Below, one piece after another: positions 8,403 through 15,856 of a stretch of DNA of 64,000 nt. The notes below the pieces were generated by a model, which had not been told where the DNA came from, did not search any database, and worked only from the letters and a program-made list of their open reading frames with translations. The stretch is from assembly GCA_026705925.1 (NCBI GenBank), contig JAPOZT010000034.1, forward strand, positions 280,069-344,068, in the 5' to 3' direction. Within the stretch, counting starts at the first letter, position 1; each line of letters starts with the position of its first letter. This DNA comes from Gemmatimonadota bacterium. Lineage in GTDB: Bacteria; JAAXHH01. The translations under genes were made by a program, and so were the position numbers.

Positions 8403-8439
8403 TTGACATCTGGAAATGTGTAGCTACATTGAGGCTACA
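8403..8439 (+). promoter_or_regulatory. Toxin-antitoxin promoter overlapped by a palindromic operator
   Basis: TTGACA at 8403-8408, 16 bases, then TACATT at 8425-8430. The inverted repeat TGTAGC (8419-8424) and GCTACA (8434-8439) straddles the -10 element, the usual arrangement for autorepression by a DinJ-type antitoxin. Confidence 0.6.
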
Positions 8440-8454
8440 AGGAGAAGTTTTGTT

Positions 8455-8712
8455 ATGAATTCTGATACAGTTGTTCGAGCACGAATAGACAAAGACACCA
8501 AAGCTCGAGCTATGACAGCGCTTCAGGCTATGGGCTTGTCCATGTCCGATGCAATCCGATTGCTTTTGGTGCGCGTAGCGAACGAGAAGCGGTTGCCTTT
8601 TTCGATACAGGTACCTCGTCCTGCAACCACCAAAGCGATGAAAGAACTGGAAGAGGGTAAGGGTCAGCGATTCGAAAACGCTGAAGGTTTGTACCAAGAC
8701 CTCGATATCTGA
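8455..8712 (+). CDS. RelB/DinJ-family antitoxin
   Basis: An 85-residue protein with the DinJ ribbon-helix-helix layout: VVRARIDKDTKARAMTALQAMGLSMSDAIRLLLVRV, followed by a C-terminal toxin-binding tail. It neutralises the adjacent YafQ-type RNase and is expected to repress its own promoter. ATG at 8455 lies about 10 bases after AAGGAG; the frame is open upstream to 8416, but that segment carries the operator. The toxin ATG begins two bases after this stop, implying translational coupling. Confidence 0.88.
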   Translation: MNSDTVVRARIDKDTKARAMTALQAMGLSMSDAIRLLLVRVANEKRLPFSIQVPRPATTKAMKELEEGKGQRFENAEGLYQDLDI

Positions 8713-8713
8713 A

Positions 8714-8986
8714 ATGCTGACTCCGGTTCGTTCCTCGCGGTTTAAAAGAGATGTAAAAACCATTAAGAAACGCGGCAAGAACCTTAAAAAGCTAAAAGTA
8801 TTGCTGTCTATGTTGATCCGGCAGGAACAACTGCCTGCTACCTATCGCGATCATCCGTTACGCGGGATCTGGAAGAATTACAGGGAAGCACATGTAGAAC
8901 CGGACTGGCTTGTGATCTATCGAATCAAAGAAGACGAATTGCACCTGGTCCGAACAGGTTCCCACTCTGATCTTTTTGAAGAGTAA
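8714..8986 (+). CDS. YafQ-family mRNA interferase toxin
   Basis: A 90-residue RelE-superfamily protein. YafQ toxins cleave ribosome-bound mRNA. The sequence shows the basic start (SSRFKRDVKTIKKRGKNL), DHPLRGIWKNYREAHVEPDW, LVIYRIKEDELHLVRTGSHSDLF and a conserved C-terminal His-Ser-Asp-Leu-Phe characteristic of this family, including the catalytic-histidine region. Full length, and paired with the preceding DinJ-like antitoxin. Confidence 0.88.
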   Translation: MLTPVRSSRFKRDVKTIKKRGKNLKKLKVLLSMLIRQEQLPATYRDHPLRGIWKNYREAHVEPDWLVIYRIKEDELHLVRTGSHSDLFEE

Positions 8987-9022
8987 CCTTTCAGGTTCCG
9001 CACAGTCCCGTTACAACCCACA

Positions 9023-9691
9023 TTGACCGATCTCCCCGTTATAGAACGCGTTTCCAACAATCTGGCCGACGTCAACGCATCCATCATCTGGCTGCATGGA
9101 CTGGGGGCGGACGGCAACGATTTTGCGCCGATTGTTCCGCAACTGGGGCTGCCGGCGGCCTACGCGGTCCGTTTCTTGTTCCCTTCAGCGCCATCTATTC
9201 CGGTGACGATCAACCAGGGGATGGTGATGCCCGCGTGGTACGATATCATGGAACTGAGCGAAAACCGGCGTCTCGACGAAGACGGGTTGCGCGCTTCCGC
9301 AGGCAAGGTACAGGCGTTGTTGCAACAGGAGATCGATCGGGGCGTACCGAGCGAACGGATCCTGCTGGCGGGCTTTTCACAGGGCGGTGCGGTCTGTCTC
9401 GAAGCCGGGCTGTCGTTCCAGGACCGGATCGGCGGCATCATTGCCCTGTCCACCTACTTTCCCACGGCCGCCAGCGTCGTCGTGCATCCGGCCCAGTCCG
9501 GGCTTCCCGTACTGGTCTGCCACGGATCGATGGATCCGATGCTGAATGAATCCCTGGGGCGCGCCGCCGTTGAATCCCTCAGGCGACTGGGTATGGTTCC
9601 TGAATACCACGCGTATCCCATGGCCCACCAGGTGTCTCCGCAGGAAATCGTTCAGATCAGCCAATGGATCCGGGGCATACTGGGGAACTGA
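9023..9691 (+). CDS. Phospholipase/carboxylesterase family alpha/beta hydrolase
   Basis: A 222-residue hydrolase of the PF02230 group. It has the oxyanion region IIWLHGLGADGNDF, nucleophile motif GFSQGGAV (Ser), HGSMDPML (Asp) and MAHQVSPQEI (His), together a complete catalytic triad. These enzymes hydrolyse carboxyl esters or thioesters; the substrate here is unknown. The start is a TTG without a clear ribosome-binding site, chosen because MTDLPVIE matches the usual family N-terminus. Monocistronic on the plus strand and convergent with the amidohydrolase cluster. Confidence 0.85.
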   Translation: MTDLPVIERVSNNLADVNASIIWLHGLGADGNDFAPIVPQLGLPAAYAVRFLFPSAPSIPVTINQGMVMPAWYDIMELSENRRLDEDGLRASAGKVQALLQQEIDRGVPSERILLAGFSQGGAVCLEAGLSFQDRIGGIIALSTYFPTAASVVVHPAQSGLPVLVCHGSMDPMLNESLGRAAVESLRRLGMVPEYHAYPMAHQVSPQEIVQISQWIRGILGN

Positions 9692-9755
9692 GAAGGGTTT
9701 TTTGGAGAGGCGCACCGGAAAGCCTCTGAGTTCAGTTCGCCGGTTCAAGCCCCCA

Positions 9756-10511
9756 TCAAGCCCTCAGAAGTCCCGCCGCGTTATCTTTCATAATCCTCAC
9801 GGCTGCATCATCCGGAAGATCATTGAGCACCCGCGCCATGGCCGCCGCCGGCATGAACACCGGAGCGTGGGACCCAAAGAGCAGCTTGCCCCCGATTCCC
9901 GCGTCCACCAGCATCTTCACACTGTCCACCCCATCCACCTGGGATGTACCCGCGTAAAGACCGGGCAGATCACGGACTTGGGCCGCGAATTCTCTCAAAG
10001 TAGCCGCGCTCGCTCCGCCCATGACCAGTTTCAAATTAGGATGGCGCTTCGCCGCTTCCACCACGTCTCCTGCCGGTACGTCGGGCACCATCGCCAAGGG
10101 GTGATGTCGCCGCGGGTCATCGACACGGATCTGGACCATCACAGCCAGGTTCAACCGACCCACCTCTTTGAATAGCTCATCCGCCCCGGCCAGGTCATAC
10201 CCTCCGTAACCCGGAAGCAGTTTGATCATGCGAACGGCACGATGTCCGGCCGCTTTCTCCAACTCCGCAGGCCAAGTGGACAGCGTCGGGTCGATGACCG
10301 GCACGGGGCTGATGTCGTCGTGCTCTTCCGCTGCTTCATACACGACGGGGTTGCAGAGATGCGGGTTGGCACTCCACGCGGCTGCCAGCGGCGCCATGAA
10401 AATGCGCTCCACGCCGTATTCGCTTAAGGAGGATCGCACCGACGCGACGTCGCATGGCACGTTGACCAGGGCGGGCCATGGACCAGTCCAAGCGTTCACG
10501 TCGATGATCAT
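9756..10511 (-). CDS. Amidohydrolase-2-like TIM-barrel protein without the metal ligands
   Basis: A 251-residue homologue of the amidohydrolase family 2 proteins encoded next door. The N-terminal HxH is replaced by NAW (IDVNAWTGPW), the strand that normally carries a metal histidine reads LVMGGASAAT, and the strand-8 aspartate (GSDAP in the neighbour) is histidine (FGSHAP). The usual divalent-metal site is therefore gone. It could be a metal-independent member or a non-catalytic partner. It is 13 bases downstream of an intact homologue on the same strand. Confidence 0.7.
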   Translation of the reverse strand: MIIDVNAWTGPWPALVNVPCDVASVRSSLSEYGVERIFMAPLAAAWSANPHLCNPVVYEAAEEHDDISPVPVIDPTLSTWPAELEKAAGHRAVRMIKLLPGYGGYDLAGADELFKEVGRLNLAVMVQIRVDDPRRHHPLAMVPDVPAGDVVEAAKRHPNLKLVMGGASAATLREFAAQVRDLPGLYAGTSQVDGVDSVKMLVDAGIGGKLLFGSHAPVFMPAAAMARVLNDLPDDAAVRIMKDNAAGLLRA

Positions 10512-10524
10512 GAGTCGCTCCGTG

Positions 10525-11343
10525 TTATTCGCGCAACTTCAATATCTGCAGTGCGTTATCCCACAGGACCACGCGTTTGTCGGCGTCCGGTATTTCCGCC
10601 CCCAGGACCTTGTTCATCGTGACGCCGAAGTGCCGAATCGGCGCGTCCGAGCCGTAGACGACCCGGTGAGCCCCAAGCCTGTTGACGGCCGCTTCGACCA
10701 TGCCGCTTTCCGGGTCACCGCCCGACGTGTCCACCACGACGTTCGGCACGTCGGCGATCGCCTCGATGCCCCGGTGGCCCACTCCGTTGAGATGGGCCAT
10801 GATGATCCTCGCGCGGGGATGGCGGCGGGCGAGGTCGGCCACGTCGTAGGGCGTGGACTCACCGGGCAGGTTGCCGGTGGACTTCAACCAGGCGTGCTGC
10901 AATACCGGGACGTCCAGTGACACGGCCGCTTCCATGATCGGATCGAGTCCGGGGTCCGTTGCCCGGCGGGCCACCCAGAGCTTGACCCCGGCCATGGACT
11001 GGCCTCCGACGCACCGCTCGATCTCGGCGACGGCGTCGTCCGGGAAGGCGGGCGTTACGTAGCAGAACGGCAGGATCGCGTCAGGTTGCGCGTCCCGCAT
11101 CCGCAGCACGTAGTCGTTGGCAAATCGGCACTGATCGGGCGTGGGTTCATAGGGCGTGGTTTCATGCAGCGAAAACACACACATCCGGGTCACACCGGAA
11201 CGGCAGGCGATCGCGATCAACCTTTCCGCGTCCTCGACAGGCGAGGAAAGCCCATAGGAACCGAAACAGTTCAGGGGATGTACGTGGATATCCAGCACCG
11301 GTCCGTCGGGCAGGAGTTTCTGACGCAGGGAGGCGAGGGTCAT
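10525..11343 (-). CDS. Amidohydrolase family 2 metal-dependent hydrolase
   Basis: A 272-residue TIM-barrel hydrolase (PF04909 type). It keeps the metal site: LDIHVHPLNCF near the N-terminus, IIMAHLNGVGHRG in the middle and VYGSDAPIRHFG near the C-terminus. Members hydrolyse or decarboxylate small aromatic or lactone substrates; the substrate is not predictable here. It is the middle gene of three same-strand amidohydrolase-fold genes with gaps of 13 and 17 bases, suggesting one operon. Confidence 0.8.
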   Translation of the reverse strand: MTLASLRQKLLPDGPVLDIHVHPLNCFGSYGLSSPVEDAERLIAIACRSGVTRMCVFSLHETTPYEPTPDQCRFANDYVLRMRDAQPDAILPFCYVTPAFPDDAVAEIERCVGGQSMAGVKLWVARRATDPGLDPIMEAAVSLDVPVLQHAWLKSTGNLPGESTPYDVADLARRHPRARIIMAHLNGVGHRGIEAIADVPNVVVDTSGGDPESGMVEAAVNRLGAHRVVYGSDAPIRHFGVTMNKVLGAEIPDADKRVVLWDNALQILKLRE

Positions 11344-11360
11344 GAAACAGAAAGAGACTG

Positions 11361-12209
11361 TTACAGCCGGTAGAAGGAGATGGCGTTGTCGTGAAACAGC
11401 TTACGTTGCTCCGCAACCGATAGTCCGCTGGTCGCCCAGGACAGGGTCTCCACCCAGCGCGGGTACTCCGTGGCCTGGAAGGCGACGGGCCAGTCCCCGC
11501 CGTACATGACCCGGTCGATGCCGAAACACGCGATCACGTGGTCGATGTAGGGCTTCAGGTCCTCGGGCGTCCACCGCGCCATGTCCGCCTCGGTGACGAG
11601 GCCCGACACCTTGCAGTAGACATTGGGCATTTCCGCCAGGGTCCTCAGTTCGTCCTTCCACGGGTCGAAGACCTGGTTCTTGATATCCGGCTTGCCGATA
11701 TGATCCAGGATGAAGGAGACGTCGGGGCACTGCCGGACGAATTCGATCGCATTCGCCAGTTGCGGGTGGAAGATGCAGATATCGAAGGACAGTCCGTGGG
11801 ACGGCAGCAGCCGGACCCCTTCGATGAACCCGGGCTGCAGGCAGAAACCGGCGTCCTCGGTCTGCAGCAGGCGGCGGATGCCCTTGACCAGGGGAATCCT
11901 GGCCAGCGCCTCGAGGTCGGCGTCGACCGCCGCGCCCCGTTCGAGCGGCGCGTTGGCCACGATCCCGCGGATCCGGCCGTCCTGCCGGGCGAGACCGGAG
12001 ACCCATTCCGCTTCCTGGATGTGCTGGCCGGCGTCGCATTCGCATTGCACGAAGACCATCTGCTCCACCTGTACCTCTCCGCAGGCCTGCCGGTATTCCT
12101 CCAGCAGATACCGCTGGTTCAGCAGGGGAATATCGTCCAGCCAGCTGTACCTCAGGTGATCAGGGTCCCAGAGATGCACGTGGGTGTCTACAATGGGGAA
12201 GTCCACCAT
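11361..12209 (-). CDS. Amidohydrolase family 2, fuconolactonase-like TIM-barrel hydrolase
   Basis: A 282-residue protein. PIVDTHVHLWDPDHLRYSWL at the N-terminus, VQCECDAGQ, FILDHIGKPDI and MYGGDWPVAF are typical of the COG3618 lactonase-like amidohydrolases, some of which open sugar lactones. The start at ATG 12209 is favoured by GAAAGAGA upstream and by the MVDFPIVDTH N-terminus; a longer frame to 12314 has no support. It is likely the promoter-proximal gene of the three-gene cluster. Confidence 0.82.
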   Translation of the reverse strand: MVDFPIVDTHVHLWDPDHLRYSWLDDIPLLNQRYLLEEYRQACGEVQVEQMVFVQCECDAGQHIQEAEWVSGLARQDGRIRGIVANAPLERGAAVDADLEALARIPLVKGIRRLLQTEDAGFCLQPGFIEGVRLLPSHGLSFDICIFHPQLANAIEFVRQCPDVSFILDHIGKPDIKNQVFDPWKDELRTLAEMPNVYCKVSGLVTEADMARWTPEDLKPYIDHVIACFGIDRVMYGGDWPVAFQATEYPRWVETLSWATSGLSVAEQRKLFHDNAISFYRL

Positions 12210-12256
12210 GGCATAGTCTCTTTCAGGGTGAGTCGCGTTGCGAGCAAGTTGTTTCG

Positions 12257-12460
12257 CTACATGCTTCCGGAGGAGACGCTTTGGGTACAGACCGGGTTTT
12301 TCCAGGCGTACCACGCTTTATCGGTGTATCCACTCTTGACTTCAACGTCAACTTCCATACGCAATGCGACGATCTCTTCATCGCTTAAAACATCCATTAA
12401 CGCGCTTTTGAGACGCTCGCCGACGTCCACGTCCAGAATCCTTCCTTTCTTCTTCGACAT
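12257..12460 (-). CDS. Small hypothetical protein, 67 residues
   Basis: A charged small protein beginning MSKKKGRILDVDVGERL, with an acidic amphipathic middle (ALMDVLSDEEIVALRMEVDVEVK) and a polar tail. A purine-rich GAGGGATGGG lies just before the ATG. It lies 10 bases downstream of the small membrane protein at 12471-12686 and may be co-transcribed with it. Family not recognised. Confidence 0.45.
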   Translation of the reverse strand: MSKKKGRILDVDVGERLKSALMDVLSDEEIVALRMEVDVEVKSGYTDKAWYAWKNPVCTQSVSSGSM

Positions 12461-12470
12461 AACCCATCCC

Positions 12471-12686
12471 TCATGGAATAAAAACCAGTTTGATCATTAT
12501 AGAAATATAGGCAGCTAGAATAATGCCGATGATCCACCGAAAATAGGTTGCGTTACTTTCGATCAGGTATCTGATGTGATCATCTGACGCTTCAAGTCTG
12601 GCCAACCGGTTTTTTATGCTGTTGTCTTTGTAATAGATTTCGACCATTACTTCATCGTTTGAGCTATGTGGTTTTCTTTCGTTCAT
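12471..12686 (-). CDS. Small protein with coiled coil and C-terminal membrane anchor, 71 residues
   Basis: A strong ribosome-binding site (GAAGGAGAT) precedes the ATG. The N-terminal half is polar, followed by a short coiled-coil stretch (NSIKNRLARLEASDDHIRYL) and one C-terminal helix (WIIGIILAAYISIMIKLVF). The arrangement resembles the small proteins at 18614-19395. Function unknown. Confidence 0.55.
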   Translation of the reverse strand: MNERKPHSSNDEVMVEIYYKDNSIKNRLARLEASDDHIRYLIESNATYFRWIIGIILAAYISIMIKLVFIP

Positions 12687-12829
12687 ATTATGATCTCCTT
12701 CAATTGGAAGCTATCAGGGCAATGGCAGGCAGTCAACGGATTTACAGCTAAACCTTCATCTGGCGGCCGGCTGCAATACCGGCCTTGAGAAACCTGCAGA
12801 ATCAAGCACGTATGAGTTCCTTTTTGTGC

Positions 12830-12858
12830 TTGAACTATCACGCCCCCCCGTGTACTAT
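12830..12858 (+). promoter_or_regulatory. Predicted promoter of the NRAMP-like transporter gene
   Basis: TTGAAC at 12830-12835, a 17-base C-rich spacer and TACTAT at 12853-12858. This gives a leader of about 110 bases to the ATG at 12975. Confidence 0.5.
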
Positions 12859-12974
12859 GCCGGTTCGAACGGATCCTTCAACTTTCTCTATTTTTGACTG
12901 ATCGTTCGTCTTCGGCGTTGACCGTCCTATATGCTATTGTCGGTATAGCAACGCCAATTCTCGGATCCCACTTC

Positions 12975-14429
12975 ATGTCCGACGAAACCGCCACCGAAAA
13001 CACCCGTCCACTCGGCCGCCTGTCGCCTCTGAAGCTGGCCGCCGTGCCCACCTTCGCCGGCATGCTGAAGTACGTTGGTCCCGGCATCGTCTGGGCCGGA
13101 CTAGCCCAGGGCAGCGGCGAGCTCATCTGGTGGCCCTACCTGACCGCCAAGTACGGCGCGGCCTTCATCGGCCTGCTCATCCCGGCCGCCCTGATGCAGT
13201 ACTGGGTCAACGTGGAGATCGCCCGGTATACGATCATGACAGGCGAGACGGCCCTGACCGGCTTCAGCCGCGTCGGGAAGTGGTACGTGTCGGCCATCTG
13301 GGTCGGGGTGTTCCTCGAAAACATCTGGTTCGGCGCCTACGCGTCGGCGGGCGGCGGCGCCCTGGCGGAGCTTACCGGATTCCCCTACGGATGGACGGTC
13401 CGCGGCCAGTCGCTCTTCTGGGCCTACCTGACCATCGGGATCTACCTGGTCGCCCTGTTCATGGGCCGGGTGGTCTACCTGATCGTGGAACGGCTCACCA
13501 TGGCCGTGGTCGTCATCACGATGGTGGGTATCGCCTTCGCCGTCTTCCAGCGGCCGGTGCTGGACGTGGCAGGCGAGTTCTTCGGCGTCCTGCTGACACC
13601 CGGCTACCACAGGCCCGCCAACTGGGATCCGGCGGACCTGTCCACGGTGCTCACGGCTATCGTCTTCGCCGGCGCCGGCGGGTTCGGCCAGCTCTTCCTC
13701 TCCTACTGGATGCGGGACAAGGGCGTGGGCATGTCGGCCTATATCGGGCGCGTAACCAGCCCCCTGCGCACCGCGCCGGAGACCATCTCGGCCACGGGGT
13801 ACGCCTTCGAGGACAACGAGACCAACCGGACGAACTACGGGAAGTTCATGCGGTACCTGAAGCTCGAGTCGGGCCTCGGCGTCACGCTGAACCTGGTGAC
13901 GACCATCATCATGTGCTGGCTGGCGTGGGCCCTGCTGAAGCCGCAAGGCATCGTTCCCGAGGGCTGGGAAATCGCCGTGGTGCAGTCGGCCTTCTTCGAG
14001 GTGAGCTGGGGCGCCATCGGCAAGGTCGTGTTCCTGATCGTCGCCGCGGCGTTTCTGTGCGATGCCTGGCTGCAGTCCACCGACGGCTTCGCCCGCATGC
14101 AGGCGGACTTCATCTACGCCAACGTGAAGCGGGCGCGGCGGTTTCATTTCAGGACGCTGTACTACGCCTTCGTCGTGGTGTTCACCGTGCTGACGACGAT
14201 CACGCTGCCCCTGGCGCAGCCGGGGGATCTGCTCATCATCCGGGGCGTCATCGCCTTCATGGCCATGGGGCTTTTCTGCCCCGGCCTGATCTACCTGAAC
14301 TACGTCCTCGTTCCCCGGGCCTTCCCCTCATGGGTCAAACCCCATCCCCTCACCCGGTTCATCATGGTTGCCATCACGGCGACCTACATCTCCATCGGGC
14401 TCTGGTACATCTTCGTGCGCCTGTCCTGA
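12975..14429 (+). CDS. NRAMP-like multi-pass membrane transporter
   Basis: A 484-residue integral membrane protein with about 11-12 hydrophobic helices. The region VGPGIVWAGLAQGSGELIWW in the first helix resembles the unwound metal-binding segment of NRAMP carriers, although the canonical DPGN is not present. A later helix reads AIVFAGAGGFGQLF. This suggests a divergent NRAMP-superfamily member whose substrate may not be Mn2+ or Fe2+. The ATG at 12975 was chosen; an in-frame TTG at 12894 would add 27 residues. It converges with the phosphoribosyltransferase gene, with six bases between stops. Confidence 0.65.
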   Translation: MSDETATENTRPLGRLSPLKLAAVPTFAGMLKYVGPGIVWAGLAQGSGELIWWPYLTAKYGAAFIGLLIPAALMQYWVNVEIARYTIMTGETALTGFSRVGKWYVSAIWVGVFLENIWFGAYASAGGGALAELTGFPYGWTVRGQSLFWAYLTIGIYLVALFMGRVVYLIVERLTMAVVVITMVGIAFAVFQRPVLDVAGEFFGVLLTPGYHRPANWDPADLSTVLTAIVFAGAGGFGQLFLSYWMRDKGVGMSAYIGRVTSPLRTAPETISATGYAFEDNETNRTNYGKFMRYLKLESGLGVTLNLVTTIIMCWLAWALLKPQGIVPEGWEIAVVQSAFFEVSWGAIGKVVFLIVAAAFLCDAWLQSTDGFARMQADFIYANVKRARRFHFRTLYYAFVVVFTVLTTITLPLAQPGDLLIIRGVIAFMAMGLFCPGLIYLNYVLVPRAFPSWVKPHPLTRFIMVAITATYISIGLWYIFVRLS

Positions 14430-14435
14430 TTATCG

Positions 14436-15110
14436 TTACGCAGACAGTGACCAGATAGACGACCATTGGGAAGGTATGTGGTCGTTGCTTACGTCTACGT
14501 CATACCAACTCAGCATCATGCTGTGCCACTCCGGTTTCGCCAGCGCGAGACCGTACACGGTGGTATCCGGGTTGCGTTCCCGGATCGCGGTGGAGGCCAG
14601 GGACAGCGTCTTCCCGGTCGCAATGAAGTCATCTACGATGATGACCGTATCGGCGTCCACAAAGGCCGCTGTGTAGGCCGCATCTTCCAGCAACAGTTTA
14701 CGAAACTCAGGATCCAATCCCCCTCTCCCGGTAGACAGGTGGGTTTCTTTCGACAGCAGGCCCGGCTGGTATCCGCAGTCACCCGCGCATCGAGCCGCAA
14801 GCAAAGCGATCACGCCGTCGGTGTCCGCGACTTTCTCCGTGGAGCGAAGCGCCGGCGCAAAGACCGTCCTGCCGGGGACCAGTCCAAGACTGCGGATCAG
14901 GATGCGGGCCACGTGGGCCATGAGCCTTGCCGCGCCGTCAGTCGTGGCGTCGTCAGGATCGAACTTGAACCTGGTGAACCGGTCGGTCCATGGGTCCTCG
15001 GGACGGTCTTCGAGGCGGTAACCCACCGTGAAAGCGGCCGCCAGGCCGTCGTCGAAAGTCAGCGTGTCATATCGAAGGAGATTATGAAAAACAACGGGGA
15101 GGACGGACAT
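14436..15110 (-). CDS. Phosphoribosyltransferase-like protein
   Basis: A 224-residue protein with the type I phosphoribosyltransferase PRPP-binding signature VIIVDDFIATGKTLSLAS near residues 175-195. Its N-terminal half (FHNLLRYDTLTFDDG) is not familiar. The fold suggests nucleotide salvage or a regulatory PRPP-binding role. It is the last gene of a minus-strand run with HAD and aminotransferase genes, 21 bases after the HAD gene. Confidence 0.7.
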   Translation of the reverse strand: MSVLPVVFHNLLRYDTLTFDDGLAAAFTVGYRLEDRPEDPWTDRFTRFKFDPDDATTDGAARLMAHVARILIRSLGLVPGRTVFAPALRSTEKVADTDGVIALLAARCAGDCGYQPGLLSKETHLSTGRGGLDPEFRKLLLEDAAYTAAFVDADTVIIVDDFIATGKTLSLASTAIRERNPDTTVYGLALAKPEWHSMMLSWYDVDVSNDHIPSQWSSIWSLSA

Positions 15111-15131
15111 TTCAACGCTCTGAACGGCAGA

Positions 15132-15839
15132 TCAGTCTTTCTGCTTGGAAGTGGATTCCAGGATCTGGAGGATGTGCTCCATCGGTTCGAACCCGCCGAT
15201 CTCGACGGCGAGAGAAGGATCGGGACAGGTACGCCGGTAGCGGTTCAGCCAGACCGCGGCCATCCCGCTTGTGGTGGCGCCCAGGATATCATTCTCCCAT
15301 GAATCCCCGATCATCGTAACCGTCCGCACGCCGAGTTGAACAAGAGCGGATTGAAAGATCTGCGGATCCGGCTTGGCGGCGCCAACTTCCTCGGATATGG
15401 ACAGGGCGTCGAGGGGCAGGAGGTCGAAGAATTCCAGCTTGTCCCGCTGGTGCCGAGATTGGCCATTGGTGACGACGCCGATCTTCATCCGTCCCCGCAG
15501 GGAATCGAGCAGCGCCTCGACGCCTGGAACCAGGCGCGAGTTCTCCTGTAGCGCTCGGTGGTAGCCAGCCGCCGCATCGACCGCCGCGTCCGTTTCCAAT
15601 CCATAGTGGCGACAGATCCCACGCATATGCTCACGACCAGCTTCCTCATCCGACAGACTGCCTTCCATCATTTGCCAGTAGTTGGCCCTCAATTTTTCGT
15701 CATGGACGAGCTCCAGTTCCTCCAATGGCACCGGCTTCAACGCCGGCAGAATCTCCTGCACCGCGCGCAGTCCCTGACGGCGTGCGTACTGGAGATCCAC
15801 CAGCGTGTCATCGAGATCGAAGAGGACGGCTTCACCCAT
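15132..15839 (-). CDS. HAD-superfamily phosphatase (YjjG-like)
   Basis: A 235-residue HAD subfamily IA hydrolase. Motif I is LFDLDDTLVD, motif II VVTNGQ, motif III includes the lysine in GAAKPDPQIF, and motif IV is GDSWENDILGA. A helical cap lies between motifs I and II. These enzymes dephosphorylate small phospho-metabolites such as nucleotides or sugars; the substrate is unknown. It lies 17 bases after the aminotransferase gene, probably in the same transcript. Confidence 0.85.
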   Translation of the reverse strand: MGEAVLFDLDDTLVDLQYARRQGLRAVQEILPALKPVPLEELELVHDEKLRANYWQMMEGSLSDEEAGREHMRGICRHYGLETDAAVDAAAGYHRALQENSRLVPGVEALLDSLRGRMKIGVVTNGQSRHQRDKLEFFDLLPLDALSISEEVGAAKPDPQIFQSALVQLGVRTVTMIGDSWENDILGATTSGMAAVWLNRYRRTCPDPSLAVEIGGFEPMEHILQILESTSKQKD

Positions 15840-15856
15840 CGGCGATTCTCAAACCC

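Noticed and set aside
9692..9755. Terminator between the esterase and amidohydrolase genes
   Set aside because: A short AGAGGC/GCCTCT stem exists, but there is no T-run on the correct side and the stem is weak.
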